From assembly GCA_947683425.1 (NCBI GenBank), contig CANTUQ010000119.1, forward strand, positions 7,155,001 to 7,219,000: a stretch of 64,000 bases of DNA, in the 5' to 3' direction. The stretch's first letter is position 1; each line of letters opens with the position of its first letter. Under the pieces are notes generated by a model that saw only the letters and a program-made list of their open reading frames with translations, was not told where the DNA came from and made no database searches. This DNA is from Excoecaria cochinchinensis (Eukaryota > Streptophyta > Magnoliopsida > Malpighiales > Euphorbiaceae). Positions 21,707 through 34,418 of this stretch are shown in pieces. A program made the translations under genes and the position numbers.

Positions 21707-24628
21707 TATGATGCACGCCGAACCCAGGGGTGTCCCGAAAACCAGCTTTTAGGGCTTTCGGGAGGAGGTTTATAAAAACCTGTAAGAAATTACAAGTGAG
21801 TCCATTTTGGGCAACAAGGAGGTTTCTTGGAGTTGCCACCCAATAGAACATTGGAAAAAGTCATTTAGCCTCAGTGCGCCTAAGACAGCGCTGCTATGTC
21901 CATTTTGGGCAAGCCAGAGGAGTCTTGGAGGCCCCAACCAAATAGAATATTAGGATGGCCCTCTCACCTCACTTGGGCAAGCCAGAGGTGTCTTGGAGGC
22001 TCCACCCTAATAGAATATTAGGATGGCCCTCTCACCTCGTGGAGTCTAGGACTATGCAAGTTGAGCCTGTTTTCGGGACACAAGAGGTATCTTGGAGGCC
22101 CCACCCCAATAGAACATTGAGATGGCCCTCTCTCCTCGTTGAGCCCAAAGACCAGAGAAGGTTCGGGACTTCACATTTATTCATACCTTGGTTAAGTTTA
22201 TAATTGAGTTTTGAATTTAGCATTTCATCCCATTTCTCATTCAATTCAGTGCAAGTTAATTAAAGCGCAGGTTGTCCATCCAAGAAAAGCGATAAGCAAG
22301 TGCAAAATTAAAATAAATTACATAAAAGTAAGTTACAACAAAATTAGGGGCGGAATACAACCCCTATTGTAAATAAAATATAAATAATACATAAAATGGG
22401 CCATTCATTAAGGATGAGGGCATTAGTCCTCACATGCATGGTTAAAGAAAATAATTTTAGGGTTACAATTTATTTTGGATGGAAAAATTGGGACATTGGT
22501 CCCATTTTATCAGAAAAGACTCAATTTATTAATAAATTTTTTTTTTGTGATTTTCTTTTTAAACGTGAATAAAAATAAGCAATTTTACATAAAATACACA
22601 AATACGATAAATAAATCGAAATAAAGGAAAATGCGAAATTTAAATATGCAAACCAAATGAGATTCCTAATCCCTCAATCTCGAACCTTCGTCCATGGACA
22701 ATGCTCAAATAAAAAGACAAGTGTTATAGCCAAAAAGAAAAAAGAAAATTAAGGTTAGTAATTAAATCAAATCGAATAAAATACAATAAAATAAAATAAA
22801 TCAATCAAATTAAATAAAATACATAAAATGAAATAAGAAACCAAATTAAATGAAATAAATAAAACTAACAAATATATTAATTAATCCAATCGAGTGAGTA
22901 AAACAAATAAATAAAAGGATAAAACTTATAAGAATGAATGAATAAAATAGTGTATGTGTACAAAGTAAGATGGACCCTACGTGAGCAATGCATGGAAATT
23001 AAAATGAAAAAAAAACAAAAAGATAGCGACTGTTCACGTGGCCATCATGTAAGGAAAAGGAAGAAAATAACTTAATTTGACTAAGTTGGCAAATTAGGAT
23101 TACTGAATTAAGGATGCAAAAATTGACATGATTAATTAATGTTATCACAATTAACATAAAATATTTACATGGCAAAAAGATCAGTCAAAATGAATTAATT
23201 AATTACATGTTAAAAATAACGAGAAATCAAAGCAAAATAAATTAATTACATGCTAGAAATAATAAGAAATCAAAGCAAAACTAAATTAATTACATGAACA
23301 AAAATAATATATAAACATATTAAATAAGACAAATATACAAACAATTGAATAAATAAATAAAAATAATAAAAATATACATGTTAATCAATTAAATATGAAC
23401 AAAAATGAATAGAAGAAAAAAAATGAGATCAGACCCAGAATGTTTACCCTCAGAGTTCAGATTCGATGAGAAAAAAAAGTTGATTGATTTCCTTACTTTA
23501 TTTTGCAAAATTAGAATTAAAGATTGGAAAAAATTGGAATTTTATTCTAAAAGAAAAAATTTGATTAAAAATGATGAAAGAAAATAAAAATTCTCAAGAA
23601 CAAAAAATTATTCTGTTTATGTAAAGAATGATTTTTGTTGATTAAAAATAAAAATGTTCTCAACAACAAACAATTACTATGTTTGTCTCAAGAAAAACAA
23701 AATTTATTCACGAAAAATCTTATTTTTTAGAAAATCTGATGAAAAAATCGGATTACAAAAACAAACAATTATTTTGTTTGCCCCAAAATCCAATTTTCAT
23801 AAAAAAGGGATGCCAATAAAATTTTTTGAACAAAATTTAATTGAAAACAAAAAAAACAGGTCAAAAAATTGAATTTTGAGAGCAAAACCATTGTTTTATT
23901 TGACCCAAAATAAATTTTCATCAACAAAATACCATCTAAAGTTTTAGAAGAAATTTCATTGGAAAAAAGAAGAAGGAGAATTGAACTCTTCAATTTTTAT
24001 TTTTATTTTTGTGGGGAAAACGTCAAAAACATAAAGTGAATATTTTGAAGAAGAAGAAGAAGAAGAAGAGAAAAAAGAGAAAAAAACCCTAAAAATCAAT
24101 TCCCCCCATTTCTCTTTCCATCTTTTTCTTTTTATATCAAATGAAAAATGAAAACCTAACTAATTAATGAAAAAAAAACTTAAGTAAATCAGATATTACT
24201 AATTTTAGATTTTAAAAACGGAAAAAATCATTAAAAACCCTAAAAAATGGGATAGAAAATCAAAGTTGGGTGAAAAATCGAAAAAACTGATATTTGGGCG
24301 AAATTGGCATTTTTCGGCGGAACAGGGGCTACCGACACCAGCCGGTCGCGCGCGCTTGGTGTCGAGCAGCGTGCATCACTCTACGAAGCGCCCGCGCGCT
24401 GCCACGCCGACACTCGAGAAAATTATTTATTTTTTTTAAATTTAACTAAAAAAACAACAATTTCCAAATCCCATTTTTCAAAATCTAATTTTCAAAATAT
24501 TTTTTTTTTCATTCTAAAATGCAAATTTGACAAGTAAATCATCATTTTAAACCTTTTTGCGTGTGAGCAGACATCTTATCATCATTGGTTAACTTCAATT
24601 TGGGCTGTCTCAGGACCCGGTATCTACA
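21707..24628 (-). repeat. 5' LTR of element C (2,922 bp)
   Basis: The plus-strand start TATGATGCACGCC replaces TGTGACGCGCGCC (terminal TG mutated). The end is CGGTATCTACA. U5 carries three to four tandem units of about 75-80 bp (21895-22140). A GAA run lies at 24047-24070. A GC-rich patch at 24318-24415 is the reduced counterpart of the element A hairpin island. Confidence 0.8.
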
Positions 24629-25740
24629 ACTAGTCACACAATAAAATATAATATTTTCCCGAACTTACACATTTTATTTAAAGATGTCACACCCCATAAG
24701 TGGCCTAATCGGAAATTGGCAATTTTAAATGGACATTTAAGGACAATTGAGTAATTTTACTTGTGATTGAGGATTAAATTGCAAAGAAATAAAAGTAATT
24801 GCAGATTATTGGTTTGGTGAGTGAAAGGTAATTGACAAGGACTTGTTAGTAATATGGTTTGGATTAAATGGTAAAAGAAGAGTGAGTGGAACTGTGAATT
24901 CGTGCATGTGTGCCAAGTGGAGAGTGTGTGTGTGTGCACGTGGGTGAGGGAAGAGAGAGATCTGGTTGTGTTAGTGCTGGAAACCTACAGACTGAAGTTT
25001 TCTCTCTCTTTTGCTTTCTCTCACGTTAGCCATACCATTCCTCTCCATTTGCTGTTCTTTTCTCTTTTGCATGCGTGTTCTTTTATTGGGAGCTAGGGTT
25101 TTAAGCTTTGAAGTTCAGAAGGTGAGTTTGGTTCTCCATCTTCTCTGTTTAAGGATTTGCATTACTGTTTTTCCTTGGATTGAATTTGGATCTTATTTAT
25201 TGGTTCATGTAATCTGTTGAGGAGAGGAAGAAAGATAAAGGGAAAAGATAAGGTTGTGGATTGACAAGCAGTGGGCATTTTTGGGACTTCATTCAGGTTT
25301 GGGAGTGTCTGCTTTTCTCAATTTTGGATCCTATTTGTGTTGGTTGTTAAAGTTATTTGTTTGATTCTATTAATGCATATGCATGAGAAATATAATGTGT
25401 ATACTTGATTCCTGTGGAAAAGAAGGATGTTAGATATGTAAATGAGATGAACATGTATGGTTTTGAATGTGAAATTCTGGGTTGTTTGTGACTCTCTGTT
25501 TGTTACTGTGAGTATATGATAATGTAAAAATGTGAGTGAAATTGCTGTAAATGTGCTCAGAAGACTTAAAGGTACGTATTTGCATAGTTATTGCATGAAA
25601 AATAGTTTTAGACAAATGGGGTTTTGAATTTGGAGAGTGCTCTGTTTTCTGGATTTTCTGGGTTTTTCCACGTTTTTCTGGAAATTGGTTTTGAGAAGAT
25701 GATGGAGTTTGAGAAGGAGAAGCAGATTTGTGAGAGAAAG

Positions 25741-26033
25741 ATCACGTGACGTGATGGTACATCACGCCGTGACCTCCCTCTGTGGGAAGTCACGTGGCGT
25801 GATGAAGCATCACGCCGTGACCTTCCTCCCCTTGGGAAGTCGCGACGTGAAGTAGCGTCACGCCTCGCGACCTCTCGCCTGTCTCTGCGTGTGACGAGAA
25901 CTCATCTCCTCCCTCTCCTCTCAGGCGTCACGAGACGTGACTGGTGGTCACGCCGTGACTGCCTTGCTTTTTGCCTGGCACTCGTGTGAGGCCTGCGTCA
26001 CGAGACGTGACGAATGGTCACGGCGTGACCAGC
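25741..26033. other. GC-rich palindrome cluster of solo LTR M
   Basis: Repeated near-palindromes of the form GTCACG..CGTGAC: GTGACGTGATG..CATCACGCCGTGAC, GTCACGTGGCGTGATG..CATCACGCCGTGAC, then two units GTCACGAGACGTGAC..GGTCACG(C/G)CGTGAC. Four to five paired units are separated by 20-60 bp spacers. Layout is the same as in other Tekay LTRs; the palindrome sequence is specific to this family. Confidence 0.8.
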
Positions 26034-27012
26034 CTTCCCCTGCTGCCCTGTTTTATAAAAGATAAAGTTTTAACTTCTGTTTTAAGGGTTTTTGCACTAC
26101 ATGACAAATGTTTGAGTTAAATTGTATTGTATTTTGGATAATTGCATAATATTGGGTTTTGTATACATGATTAATGATTAATCTACATGATTTACATGTC
26201 TATAATTTATTTAACATGGACTTTTTCAATATGAACTATTTGTTCTTATCACCTCCTGTAATTGATATTTATACATTTAAATGTTCTGAATTGGATCAAT
26301 ATACGTGCATATATGAAATATAAGTTAGTATTTAATGAAATTCACATGATATGATACGTGAGTTATTGAGTCGTATACTTGATTAAATAATTATTGTACA
26401 TAACTTACTAGTTTATATTTTACATGAACATAAATGGTCTTGAATGTGAACTATTTGTACTTCGGCCTCCAATAATTGATACTGGATGTATTTAAATGTT
26501 TCTGAATTTGATCTAGATACATGTATACGTGAAATATGTATTTGTATTTAGTTGTATTTAATATTTATAGTTACTTGTTTTAAATGTGATCAGTATATAT
26601 GTATACATGGATTATTTCTAGATGAATTATAAGTTCATATTACATTCAGTAATTAATATTTGAATATATGTATAGGTTTCTGATTTTGATCAATGTACAT
26701 GAATACATGAATTATTGAGTTGTATTCATTCGAGCCTGAATGGTCATAGTAGTGGATAAGTAAGCGCTTACTTAGGTCAGAGTGTGTGTGCAGCTGCTAT
26801 ATGATAAAACGATATATGCGGGTCCATTTGGATCCTTGTTTCGACCATGTTTGGTCTATATGAAAATAAAGTGAGACTTCGGTCTCTATATGGAAAATAC
26901 ATGTTTGAGACTCATGTCTCTATATGCTTGGGATACTGTGTTCAATCAGTATCCAAATGACCGTATCCACTTCTAGAGAGTATTTCAGACTAGTCAGGCT
27001 ACATGTTTATAT

Positions 27013-27015
<3 letters not shown>

Positions 27016-27049
<34 letters not shown>
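27016..27049. repeat. (TA)n microsatellite in solo LTR M
   Basis: About 17 uninterrupted TA dinucleotides about 230 bp upstream of the double hairpin. Confidence 0.9.
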
Positions 27050-27053
<4 letters not shown>

Positions 27054-27276
27054 AGATGTTTATTGACAAGATTAAAGGTATATGTTGTATATGAAATATA
27101 GTATAACTTTGTGTTTATACACCTTGAGTGTATATGTATTTGCAATGGTGAGAAATATGTAGATTTTAATTATGTTTTAATAGTTAATTACTTGTAATGT
27201 ATGTTTATGGTTGGGATGAGATTATAGTATTGTTGTAAATATTGTATATGCATATTGTTAGTTTGTTTTGTTCCTC

Positions 27277-27322
27277 CCCACTAAGCGTTATCGCTTAGCA
27301 CGGGCTCTTTTCCCGTGCAGGT
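27277..27322 (+). other. Double hairpin of solo LTR M
   Basis: CTAAGCG-TTAT-CGCTTAG (27281-27298) is followed without a gap by CACGGG...CCCGTG (27299-27317) and CAGGT. Both stems are perfect. This copy and those of G and J represent the consensus. Confidence 0.9.
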
Positions 27323-27726
27323 GGCGGGTTTGGATTTGGAGTCTGATATCTGCGGGTCGGCCACTAGGAGTCTTTTGATGAAGTTATTTGAAGTCTTCCG
27401 CTGTAACTTTTATATATGGCTTGTGTATAGCAAAGTAATTTTTTTGTAAATGAACAAACATTATTTTTGTATATGTATTTGATTACAAGCCTCAATTTGT
27501 AAAACAGTATGGATATATGTTATATGTAAAAAGGATTTACTATTACATGATTAAAAGTTTCTTTATTTTACTTTTGGTTTTTGTTTATACATGTGAATAT
27601 GGATTTGTTATATGTGTTTGCCTGTGTGGCACTCCGGTATCCTTCCAACGGGGATGGCGGGGTGTTACAAAAGAAATTAAGGAGAGATGACTTTGGTAAA
27701 GAATATACCATTAATAGTCTAGTTTT

Positions 27727-28451
27727 CATAAAATTGGACCACTCATCCCGATTTTCTCAAATAAATGCCTAAAAATAATTCTCTAATTTTATGTGTGCAT
27801 GAAAGAACCAATTTTCCTATCCTAATTAATGCCTCATTTTATGCATGTTATTTATTTAATTTATTTTATTTATTTAATTTTACATTTTGGGGGATTGTAC
27901 TTTTTGTCCCAATTTTATTTTGTATTTTAATTATTTTATTTATTGCTTTATTCAATGCTTGATGTGCACTTTAATTAAATTGCATGATCGTGTGAGATGA
28001 GAGATGGAAACTTAATTATTAAAAGATCATTTATAACATTAACCAAGGTATGAATAGGAGTAAAGTCCCAAATTCTCTCTAGTCTTAGGCTTCACGAGTT
28101 TGGATGAACCTTTCCAATGTTCTATTGGGAAGGAAATTCCAAAATATCTCATGTTGCCAAAAATAGATTTATACGCATCGTCATAGGCTTCATGAGGTTA
28201 GATGAACCTTTCCAATGTTCTGTTGGGATGGGAACTCCAAAATATCTCTTGTTGCCCAAAATAGACATATACGCATTGCTTAGGCTCAGTGAGGCTAGAT
28301 GAACTTTCCTAATGTTCTATTGGATGGCGACTCCAAAACACCTGTTGTTGCCAAAAATAGACGCCTCCATAATCTTTACGGGTCTTATGAACCTCTCTTG
28401 ATCCCTAAAAAAAGGGTCCTTCAAGGGCTCAGGGGTTCGACGCGCGTCACA
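27727..28451 (+). repeat. 5'-truncated Tat LTR of element D
   Basis: Ends GGTTCGACGCGCGTCACA. It matches the K LTR from about 61735 onward (GAAAGAACCAAT, TTTGGGGGATTGTA, TTGTCCCAATTTT). Three to four tandem units of about 95 bp (28075-28345) each contain CCAATGTTCTATTGG and a more or less intact GGCGACTCCA. The U3 half, including the GC island, is missing. Confidence 0.75.
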
Positions 28452-28472
28452 ATGCCGACTCCACTGGGGACT
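28452..28472 (+). promoter_or_regulatory. Primer-binding site of element D
   Basis: TGCCGACTCCACTGGGGAC directly follows the LTR terminus. One mismatch to the element A PBS. Confidence 0.8.
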
Positions 28473-29400
28473 TTGAGACAATGCTTCGAAAGTATCTTTG
28501 TTGATAAATATAATTGAGCTTTTAAAATTAAAATTCTATCTCTTTTCTAAAAATTACATTGCATGATTGCTAGAGCCTTAGATATATGTTAGATTGTCCA
28601 TATTCGTATCCTAGTGCATTCTGAAAGCACAACCCTACGTTCCCTCAATGTAGGGAAGTGTTAAGGATAATAACCAGCCCAAACCTCGTACCATAATGGT
28701 ATATTAAATGGAGGCCTAATTGGTCGTTATGATCGCAATGAGCTAGACCCGTTGGCAGGGACCATGCTTGGGTAGCCCTAAAGTATCATTATCTTTGACT
28801 AATGATCATGTAATGGCAATAGAAACTTCCACTAGGTGACACGTAATAGAATAATGTGCTTGCTATGTGGGCCACTATATATTGAATAAAGTTAACTCAA
28901 TTAAATTGACATTCATCAAAGGCTTCTATGTCCCAATGAGCCTATCTAAATTTGATTGAAGTGCTAAAAAACATAATGGCCAAAAAAAACTCATGCGTAT
29001 GTGCTTTAAATTAAAAGATGTTATGCTGCCGGTTTTCCACCGTGCACCATACGCATCCATTAAGTTCCCTGTTAACCCATGGATCAAGTTCACCTAGGAA
29101 AGAGACCGCATGACCTCCTTTGTGGGAGTAATAAGGTTGGAAGGATCTACTTACTTGCATGTGGTTGTTGATGTTGCATAGCATGTTCATGCATTACGTG
29201 TCATTCATGCACATAAAAAAAAATATACATTTCATTTCGTGCGTATACATTCTATTCTATGCATATAATTTTCACACGTATATGTCGTCTTGTGCATAAG
29301 TTTATTCCATGCATCGCATGCATCATTCTAACCCCTTTACTTTTTGACCATTGTAGACCATTTACCTAGGAGGTTTTGGGATCCTCCCGATAGTTGCCTA
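28473..29400 (+). other. Leader of element D
   Basis: Similar to the leaders of A and C along its length (28510-29180), in the opposite orientation on the map. It includes TACCATAATGGTA, which can form a short hairpin and is kept as TACCATGATGGTA in element A. Confidence 0.65.
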
Positions 29401-29420
29401 AAGAGAAATTAGAGTTTAGG

Positions 29421-30415
29421 TTGGTTGACAAAGATCTTGCATCATTATCAGAACATTTGTAGGCATTATGAATGGCAAATATTTCACAACAGACTGATAA
29501 GACTCGTGCCCTTATTGCGTAAGAGATGGATAGAAGGTTCGAAGAGCTTGTAAAAAGGCTGTTAGCAATGATTAAGGAAAGAGTGGATGCCATAGCAGTC
29601 ATTCTTCAAGCCTAGCTTATGGCGACTGCTCTTAACCAAGGTGAACTGACCACAATCAGGAAGGCTCATACAGCGACGGATGCAGTGCTTCCATTTCCTT
29701 TTGAGACCAGAGGTAAGGTGCTACTTGATTCACTAATTGAGCAAAAAGGAAATAGGAGGCCTACTCTAGAATATAGCATTGGGCCTGAAGAGGCTAGAGA
29801 CCCAACGATGACACATGCTCTGAAAATGAAAGCTTAGGTAGCCATAATAATAGTAAGGGCAATATTAGGGCAATAGAAGTCCCATACACAAGAACAACTC
29901 AGCGTCACCATACCATCTTAGGTAAATCACTGTCTTCGCACCTCACCTATCTTGTCAAGGAAGGGAAGTTACAACTATTGCCAGTAGGGCCTGCCCCAAG
30001 CCAAACATAACCTAAACTTAGAAGAGATTGGTTTTCTACATATCATCAGCATACAAGGCATTAAACAGACCACTGTTATCCCCTAAGAGGCTGTATTCAA
30101 GAATTGATGTCGAACCCAAAAAAAGAAAAGATAACAGAGGTGCCAACCACGAAAGTGAATCAAATGAACTATTCTAATTTGGGTAGATTCTTGTTTTGGT
30201 TCCTTGAGAGGCTGATGAAGGAGGGGGTGTTACAGTCATTGCCGACTAGGCTCGCCAGAAACTAGAGGCAGCTCAATCATAAGGCGGATCAGTATTGTGC
30301 TTTCCACCAGCACACCGGGCATTTAACAGATCATTATCAGACTTTAAGGGATCGGGTTCAAGACCTTATTGACTGTAAGTACATCTTTGACCTGGAAAAG
30401 TAAAAGAGAAAGAGT
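29421..30415 (+). pseudogene. Broken Gag of element D with a duplicated C-terminal module
   Basis: Frame fragments match the element C Gag N-terminus (VDKDLASLSEHL, then RRFEEL) and linker (29619-29837). The C-terminal module (YSNLG block plus knuckle) is present twice: copy 1 at about 29895-30115 (TILGKSLSSHL ... YHQHTRH) and copy 2 at 30165-30410 (YSNLGRFLFWFL ... CAFHQHTGHLTDH). Both copies contain stops. Neither keeps a full set of knuckle residues: copy 1 lacks the first Cys and copy 2 lacks the last. Confidence 0.75.
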
Positions 30416-30419
30416 AAGA

Positions 30420-31730
30420 TAGATTAAGTGCCTAAGTAGGGAAGGAAGTTTTTGAAGCCATGCACCAAGAGTAGAGAAGTATCGGCTGTAACACCTCCAC
30501 CGCTAGGAATAAAAGAAGTGGCCTTAGCAGATGAGCTTAGAGATTTCTTTTGATGTATTTTTGAACTGTGTTCTGCACTTATTTCTCTAACTATATTAAT
30601 AGTATGCACTTTTCTTATGTACATAGTCATATATTATCACATCATGCATAGTAATAATCATGATCAGGGCATTGGTTCAATAAATAATGTTTCATTCAGT
30701 TTCAATAAAATAATAATCTTGGTTACGTACAACCTAACTCCTAAAGTGAGATAAAATTTGAGAGATAAAAAATGATAAAAAAAATAAAATAAAAAAAAAG
30801 AAAAGGCTTTTGCCTAAACCCAGAATAACATTCTAGGACAACCTGCTTCAATTTTCCAACCTAATAGCAATCAAAAGCCATTCCTTTGTTTTTGGACTAT
30901 CAAATTTAAGACGAACAAAGCTTTAGGCCTTCAAAAAAAAGAGAAAAAGAAAGAAGGAAAAAACCCAGAGTTTTGCCATAAACCATCTGAAGCCAACTTG
31001 CAACCCAATCTCAACTATTGAGAGCTACTCAGAAATTAAGTGGCCAAAATAAAAAAAAAATAACAAAATGCGAGTTTTCACAGTCAGGTTCTAAAAGGAG
31101 AGCTCGTTGACTCAGCAAGTTTGCACAAAGGTCAAGATTAAGCCTTTTGTGTTGAAAAGCCACTATTGGAAGAGGCATTATCAGCAGCCATCCTAGCTAA
31201 AACAATGATGAAGGATTCAAGAAATCAAGCAATGCTGACAGATTAAAGAAGGTCACATGGCAAAGGCAAAAATAAAAAAAAAATCACTATGCATCGAAAA
31301 TAGAAAATAGGCAACCTTGCTAAAATTGGGCATCTCGCTAGGGCAAAAACCTGAAAAAGGCGCCCTAGGAAAAAATTGGGAGATGAGAGAAAATATTGGA
31401 TAAGGAAAACCCAAGAGAGCTTATTGATAATAGGAATCGAATGCGCCTAAGGTGTTACTCCCTAAGATTGAATAAAACTTGTATTTTTGCATCACATGTG
31501 TAGACATGATTAGTGTTGTTGCATATAGTGCATATAAATAGGAACGTATGCATAAGCTAGGCATAAACATGCGATTGAATGTTTAAGAGAAACCTGTGGC
31601 ATGTGTATGTACATGTGCCGGGGAAAGTCTCAAGGCAGTAATAACAATACTTCATGTGACAAATCCCACCCTTCAAGAAAGAAAGAAAAAAATAAATAAA
31701 CAAAGGCCATTAGAGAAGAAAACTACAACA
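30420..31730 (+). other. Non-coding tail of element D
   Basis: No conserved frame. It has several poly-A stretches (30770-30800, 31050, 31270). Phrases such as GCATCGAAAATAGAAAATAGG and ACCTGAAAAAGGC recall the tail of element C (about 18060-18130) on the other strand. Confidence 0.55.
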
Positions 31731-33052
31731 AGCTCTGTAATGACCCAAATTGTACACTAGGAGGATTTGTAGTGCTAATTAATTAATGAAAGTACAAGAG
31801 TAATTGTGTAAGTGCGAGTATGTGGGTTAATAAGGATGTAATTGAAAAGGAAATAAAGTATTGGAAAGAAAGAAGTGATTGAGGGACTAAAAGGGAGAAT
31901 TGTCGAGGATTAAGTGGGTTATTTGATATGAGATGGACATGTGGCAAGAAGTGGACTAGTGGCTTGTTGAGTGTAACACCCCGTTTCCCCCTAATAGTTT
32001 GAGCCATGTTTGTTATTTGTGCATGTGCGCATTATGTGTGTGAAGGCATGTGATAAGGGCAATTTTGGGTAAAATGCATGTTTTGGGATTTTTACTAGAG
32101 TGTGTGTGCATATATGTTAGTAGGGTATATGTGCATTGAGTTGGGTTTGTGTGTGTGCATGCTCACATGTTTGTAGCATGTGAGTGAGTGAGTTATGCTA
32201 ATGTGTGAGTGCATACATGGTTGTAGTGTGTGCTTTAGTGAGGAAAGTCTTGTATGTGGTGTATAGTATGTTGGTAGGGTGTGAGTGAACAAATCCCACT
32301 AATGAGGAGATGACACATGGTTAGGGTTAGGAAAAGAGTAAATAGAGGAGAAAAAGAAAGGGAAATGTAGATTTTCTATCTTAATTCCCGTTTCTCCTCC
32401 TCCCTCTACTACTCTTCTTCCTCTTCTTCACTCTATTGTGTGCGCTAGGCTAGGACTTAAGTGTTCTTGGTGGGAATTGATCACTTCTTCATTCATTTAT
32501 GTAAGTTGCTGCATTTTCTTCTTCTTCTTCTTCTTCTTGTTTAGCATTTAATCTAGGCTTGTGTTGTTTGATTTTGTGAGTTTGGTCGTTAGTTGAGACT
32601 CCTCGAGATCCAAAAGGAAAGGAGAAGGCGTCGGGAAGTGGTGCTCACTAGATTGGACCATAGGCGTAAAGGTTTGGGAAATTTCTTTGAAGTTGATATT
32701 TGATGATGATTTTGAGTTTTGATATGATTTTTGGAAATTTACTTGGTTTATGGAGTTATAATGAGTTGTATGATGCTTTTATTGCTTTGAGGTTTGGGTA
32801 TGTTGGATTAGGATTTTAGTTGTGATTTTGAGATTGTAATTTTGATGGATTATGCATATGTGAATTTGTTAGATTGTGGATTTGAATTAGTTGGATTGAT
32901 TGAATGATTAAGTATGTTTATTGCATGTGGTGCTGGAATGTTGAGCTGGAAAGGTGAGTTTTGGGTTGATTTTTATGGTTTGATTGTGTGATTTTCAGAA
33001 ATGTGTTATTTTGGGGTTGTTTTTCTGTAAAAATCTAGGAATTTGGTAATTC

Positions 33053-33165
33053 GTACGGCGGTATGGAGGGCCTTAACACCGTGTGAATTGTGAGCCTTTT
33101 TCAGGGGCTGAACTGGACATTTTACACGGCGGTATGGGATTACCCATACCCCCGGGTGAAATGCT
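33053..33165. other. Palindrome cluster of solo LTR F, first half
   Basis: Two units of TACGGCGGTATGG followed by an inverted arm. The second is ACGGCGGTATGGG...CCCATACC. The other two units are at 35785-35820 and 35829-35866, on the far side of the inserted G. In the fourth unit GGCGGTATGG pairs with CCATATCGCC through one G-T pair. Confidence 0.75.
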
Positions 33166-34418
33166 TCTTGTAACAACCCAAAAAAGGCTTGGTCGGAATC
33201 TGTGTGTTAAGTCGGTTTAGTAAGGGTATTTTCGTAATTTGAGCAAGAGAAAAATTTGGATAATAAGGAATTAGATGTTAATTAATTAAGTAATAAGTTA
33301 AGTGAAGGAAATGATATGGTGTGCTTATAGTGTACGGGAGTAGGGTATAAGTGAACTAAGGGATTTCATTGTGTGGTTTTGGTGCATGGTGCCTTGGATG
33401 ATAAGTGGGTTATGAGGAATAATATGGTGTGAGTTGAGTTTTGTGCATTGGAAGATATTTGTGTAGGAGAAGTCAGTGTGTGTGTAGTGTAAGGTGCCTT
33501 AAGTGGTTAAGTCAAAGTGGGAAGGCTTGATTTGCTAAGATGGTGACAAGTGGCAAGGGGTTGGTGAGCATTAAATGAAAATTAAGAGAGAGGTGAGGAG
33601 GGAAAAGTGGGAAGAAGCTTCCCGTGGAAGCTAGCTCTCTCATTCTCTCTTTTCTTCTTCTTTCCCTGTCCTCTCTCCCTCTCTTTCTTCCATTTTTCTG
33701 CTCTCATCTCCTTTCCTCTTGTGTTTTCTTGAGCTTTGAGTGGGAATCTTGAGCTTTGAGTTGGGGTTTGAAGGTAAGTGGTCTAAAGTTCTTTGGCTTT
33801 TCGGTTCTTCTCTTCTCCTACTTCTTTTCTGATTTCAATTGTGGTATTTTGGGTTTGATTTAAGTGAGTTTTGATTGGGTTTGTGCAAGAATCGGAAGCT
33901 AGAAGAAAGAGAAAGGGAAAAGAGAAAGCGGATTCGTGAGGGGCTCGGTTTGAAGCTGCCATTTCCAGGTTTGGGAGCTGCATTTTTGAGTGTGTGCATG
34001 TGTTTGGGAGTTTGATTTGATAGTGTTTGTGAGCTGTGTTTGTGGATTACGTTTTTCCCTAATTCCTCCTTAGATCGATTTTATTTTGTGATTGCATGTC
34101 ACTGTAACCTTGAGTGTTTTGTTGGATGAATGCATGTTTAAATTAAGTAGTGATTCATAGTGAAATGTTAGTGATTTAGTGAAGATAGCATGTGTGATTG
34201 GAACATGAACATGTTATGTAATGAATTTTGAGTTTAGTTGTGAGTGAATTTATGATGAATTGATGTTTAATTATTGTGTAAAATGTGTTTATGTGGCTTG
34301 AGATTGATGCGGTAATGTGCAGGAGGCTTGAGGTAAGTGTTTGTATGTGTTGTTTGCATGTATGAATGATTGTGTGTGAAAAGAGTAGGAAAAGTGCAGA
34401 TTTTGGGCGAATCTGGGC

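Larger units (their letters stand above)
11836..24628 (-). mobile_element. Element C: old Tat-like retrotransposon split by a Tekay element
   Basis: On the minus strand: 5' LTR 21707-24628, PBS, leader, broken gag, RT fragment, integrase fragment, 3' tail, PPT at 17369-17380, and a 3' LTR in two parts (16886-17368 and 11836-12216) separated by element L. Flanks are ATTAG (11831-11835) and ACTAG (24629-24633), a TSD with one mismatch. The two U5 ends match at an estimated 85-88 percent, so it is old. The two U3 ends match poorly, so the pairing of the two LTRs is uncertain and the copy may be recombinant. Confidence 0.7.
24685..27669 (+). mobile_element. Solo LTR M (Tekay type, 2,985 bp)
   Basis: Begins TGTCACACCCCA, ends GGGGTGTTACA, and is flanked by perfect 5-bp TSDs AAAGA (24680-24684 and 27670-27674). 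No interior is present, so it arose by recombination between the two LTRs of one insertion. It contains the palindrome cluster (25741-26033), a TA run, and the double hairpin 347 bp before its end. Confidence 0.93.
27675..31735 (+). mobile_element. Element D: decayed plus-strand Tat-like element (continues at 55443)
   Basis: Order: 5'-truncated LTR (about 27727-28451), PBS, leader, gag with many stops, non-coding tail. The tail is interrupted by element E at 31736 and resumes at 55443-55493, where AAGGGTCGGGTGAAAACC matches the element A tail near 3755-3780 (minus strand). No pol was recognised and the 3' LTR was not found. The bases 27675-27726 are unassigned. Confidence 0.7.
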
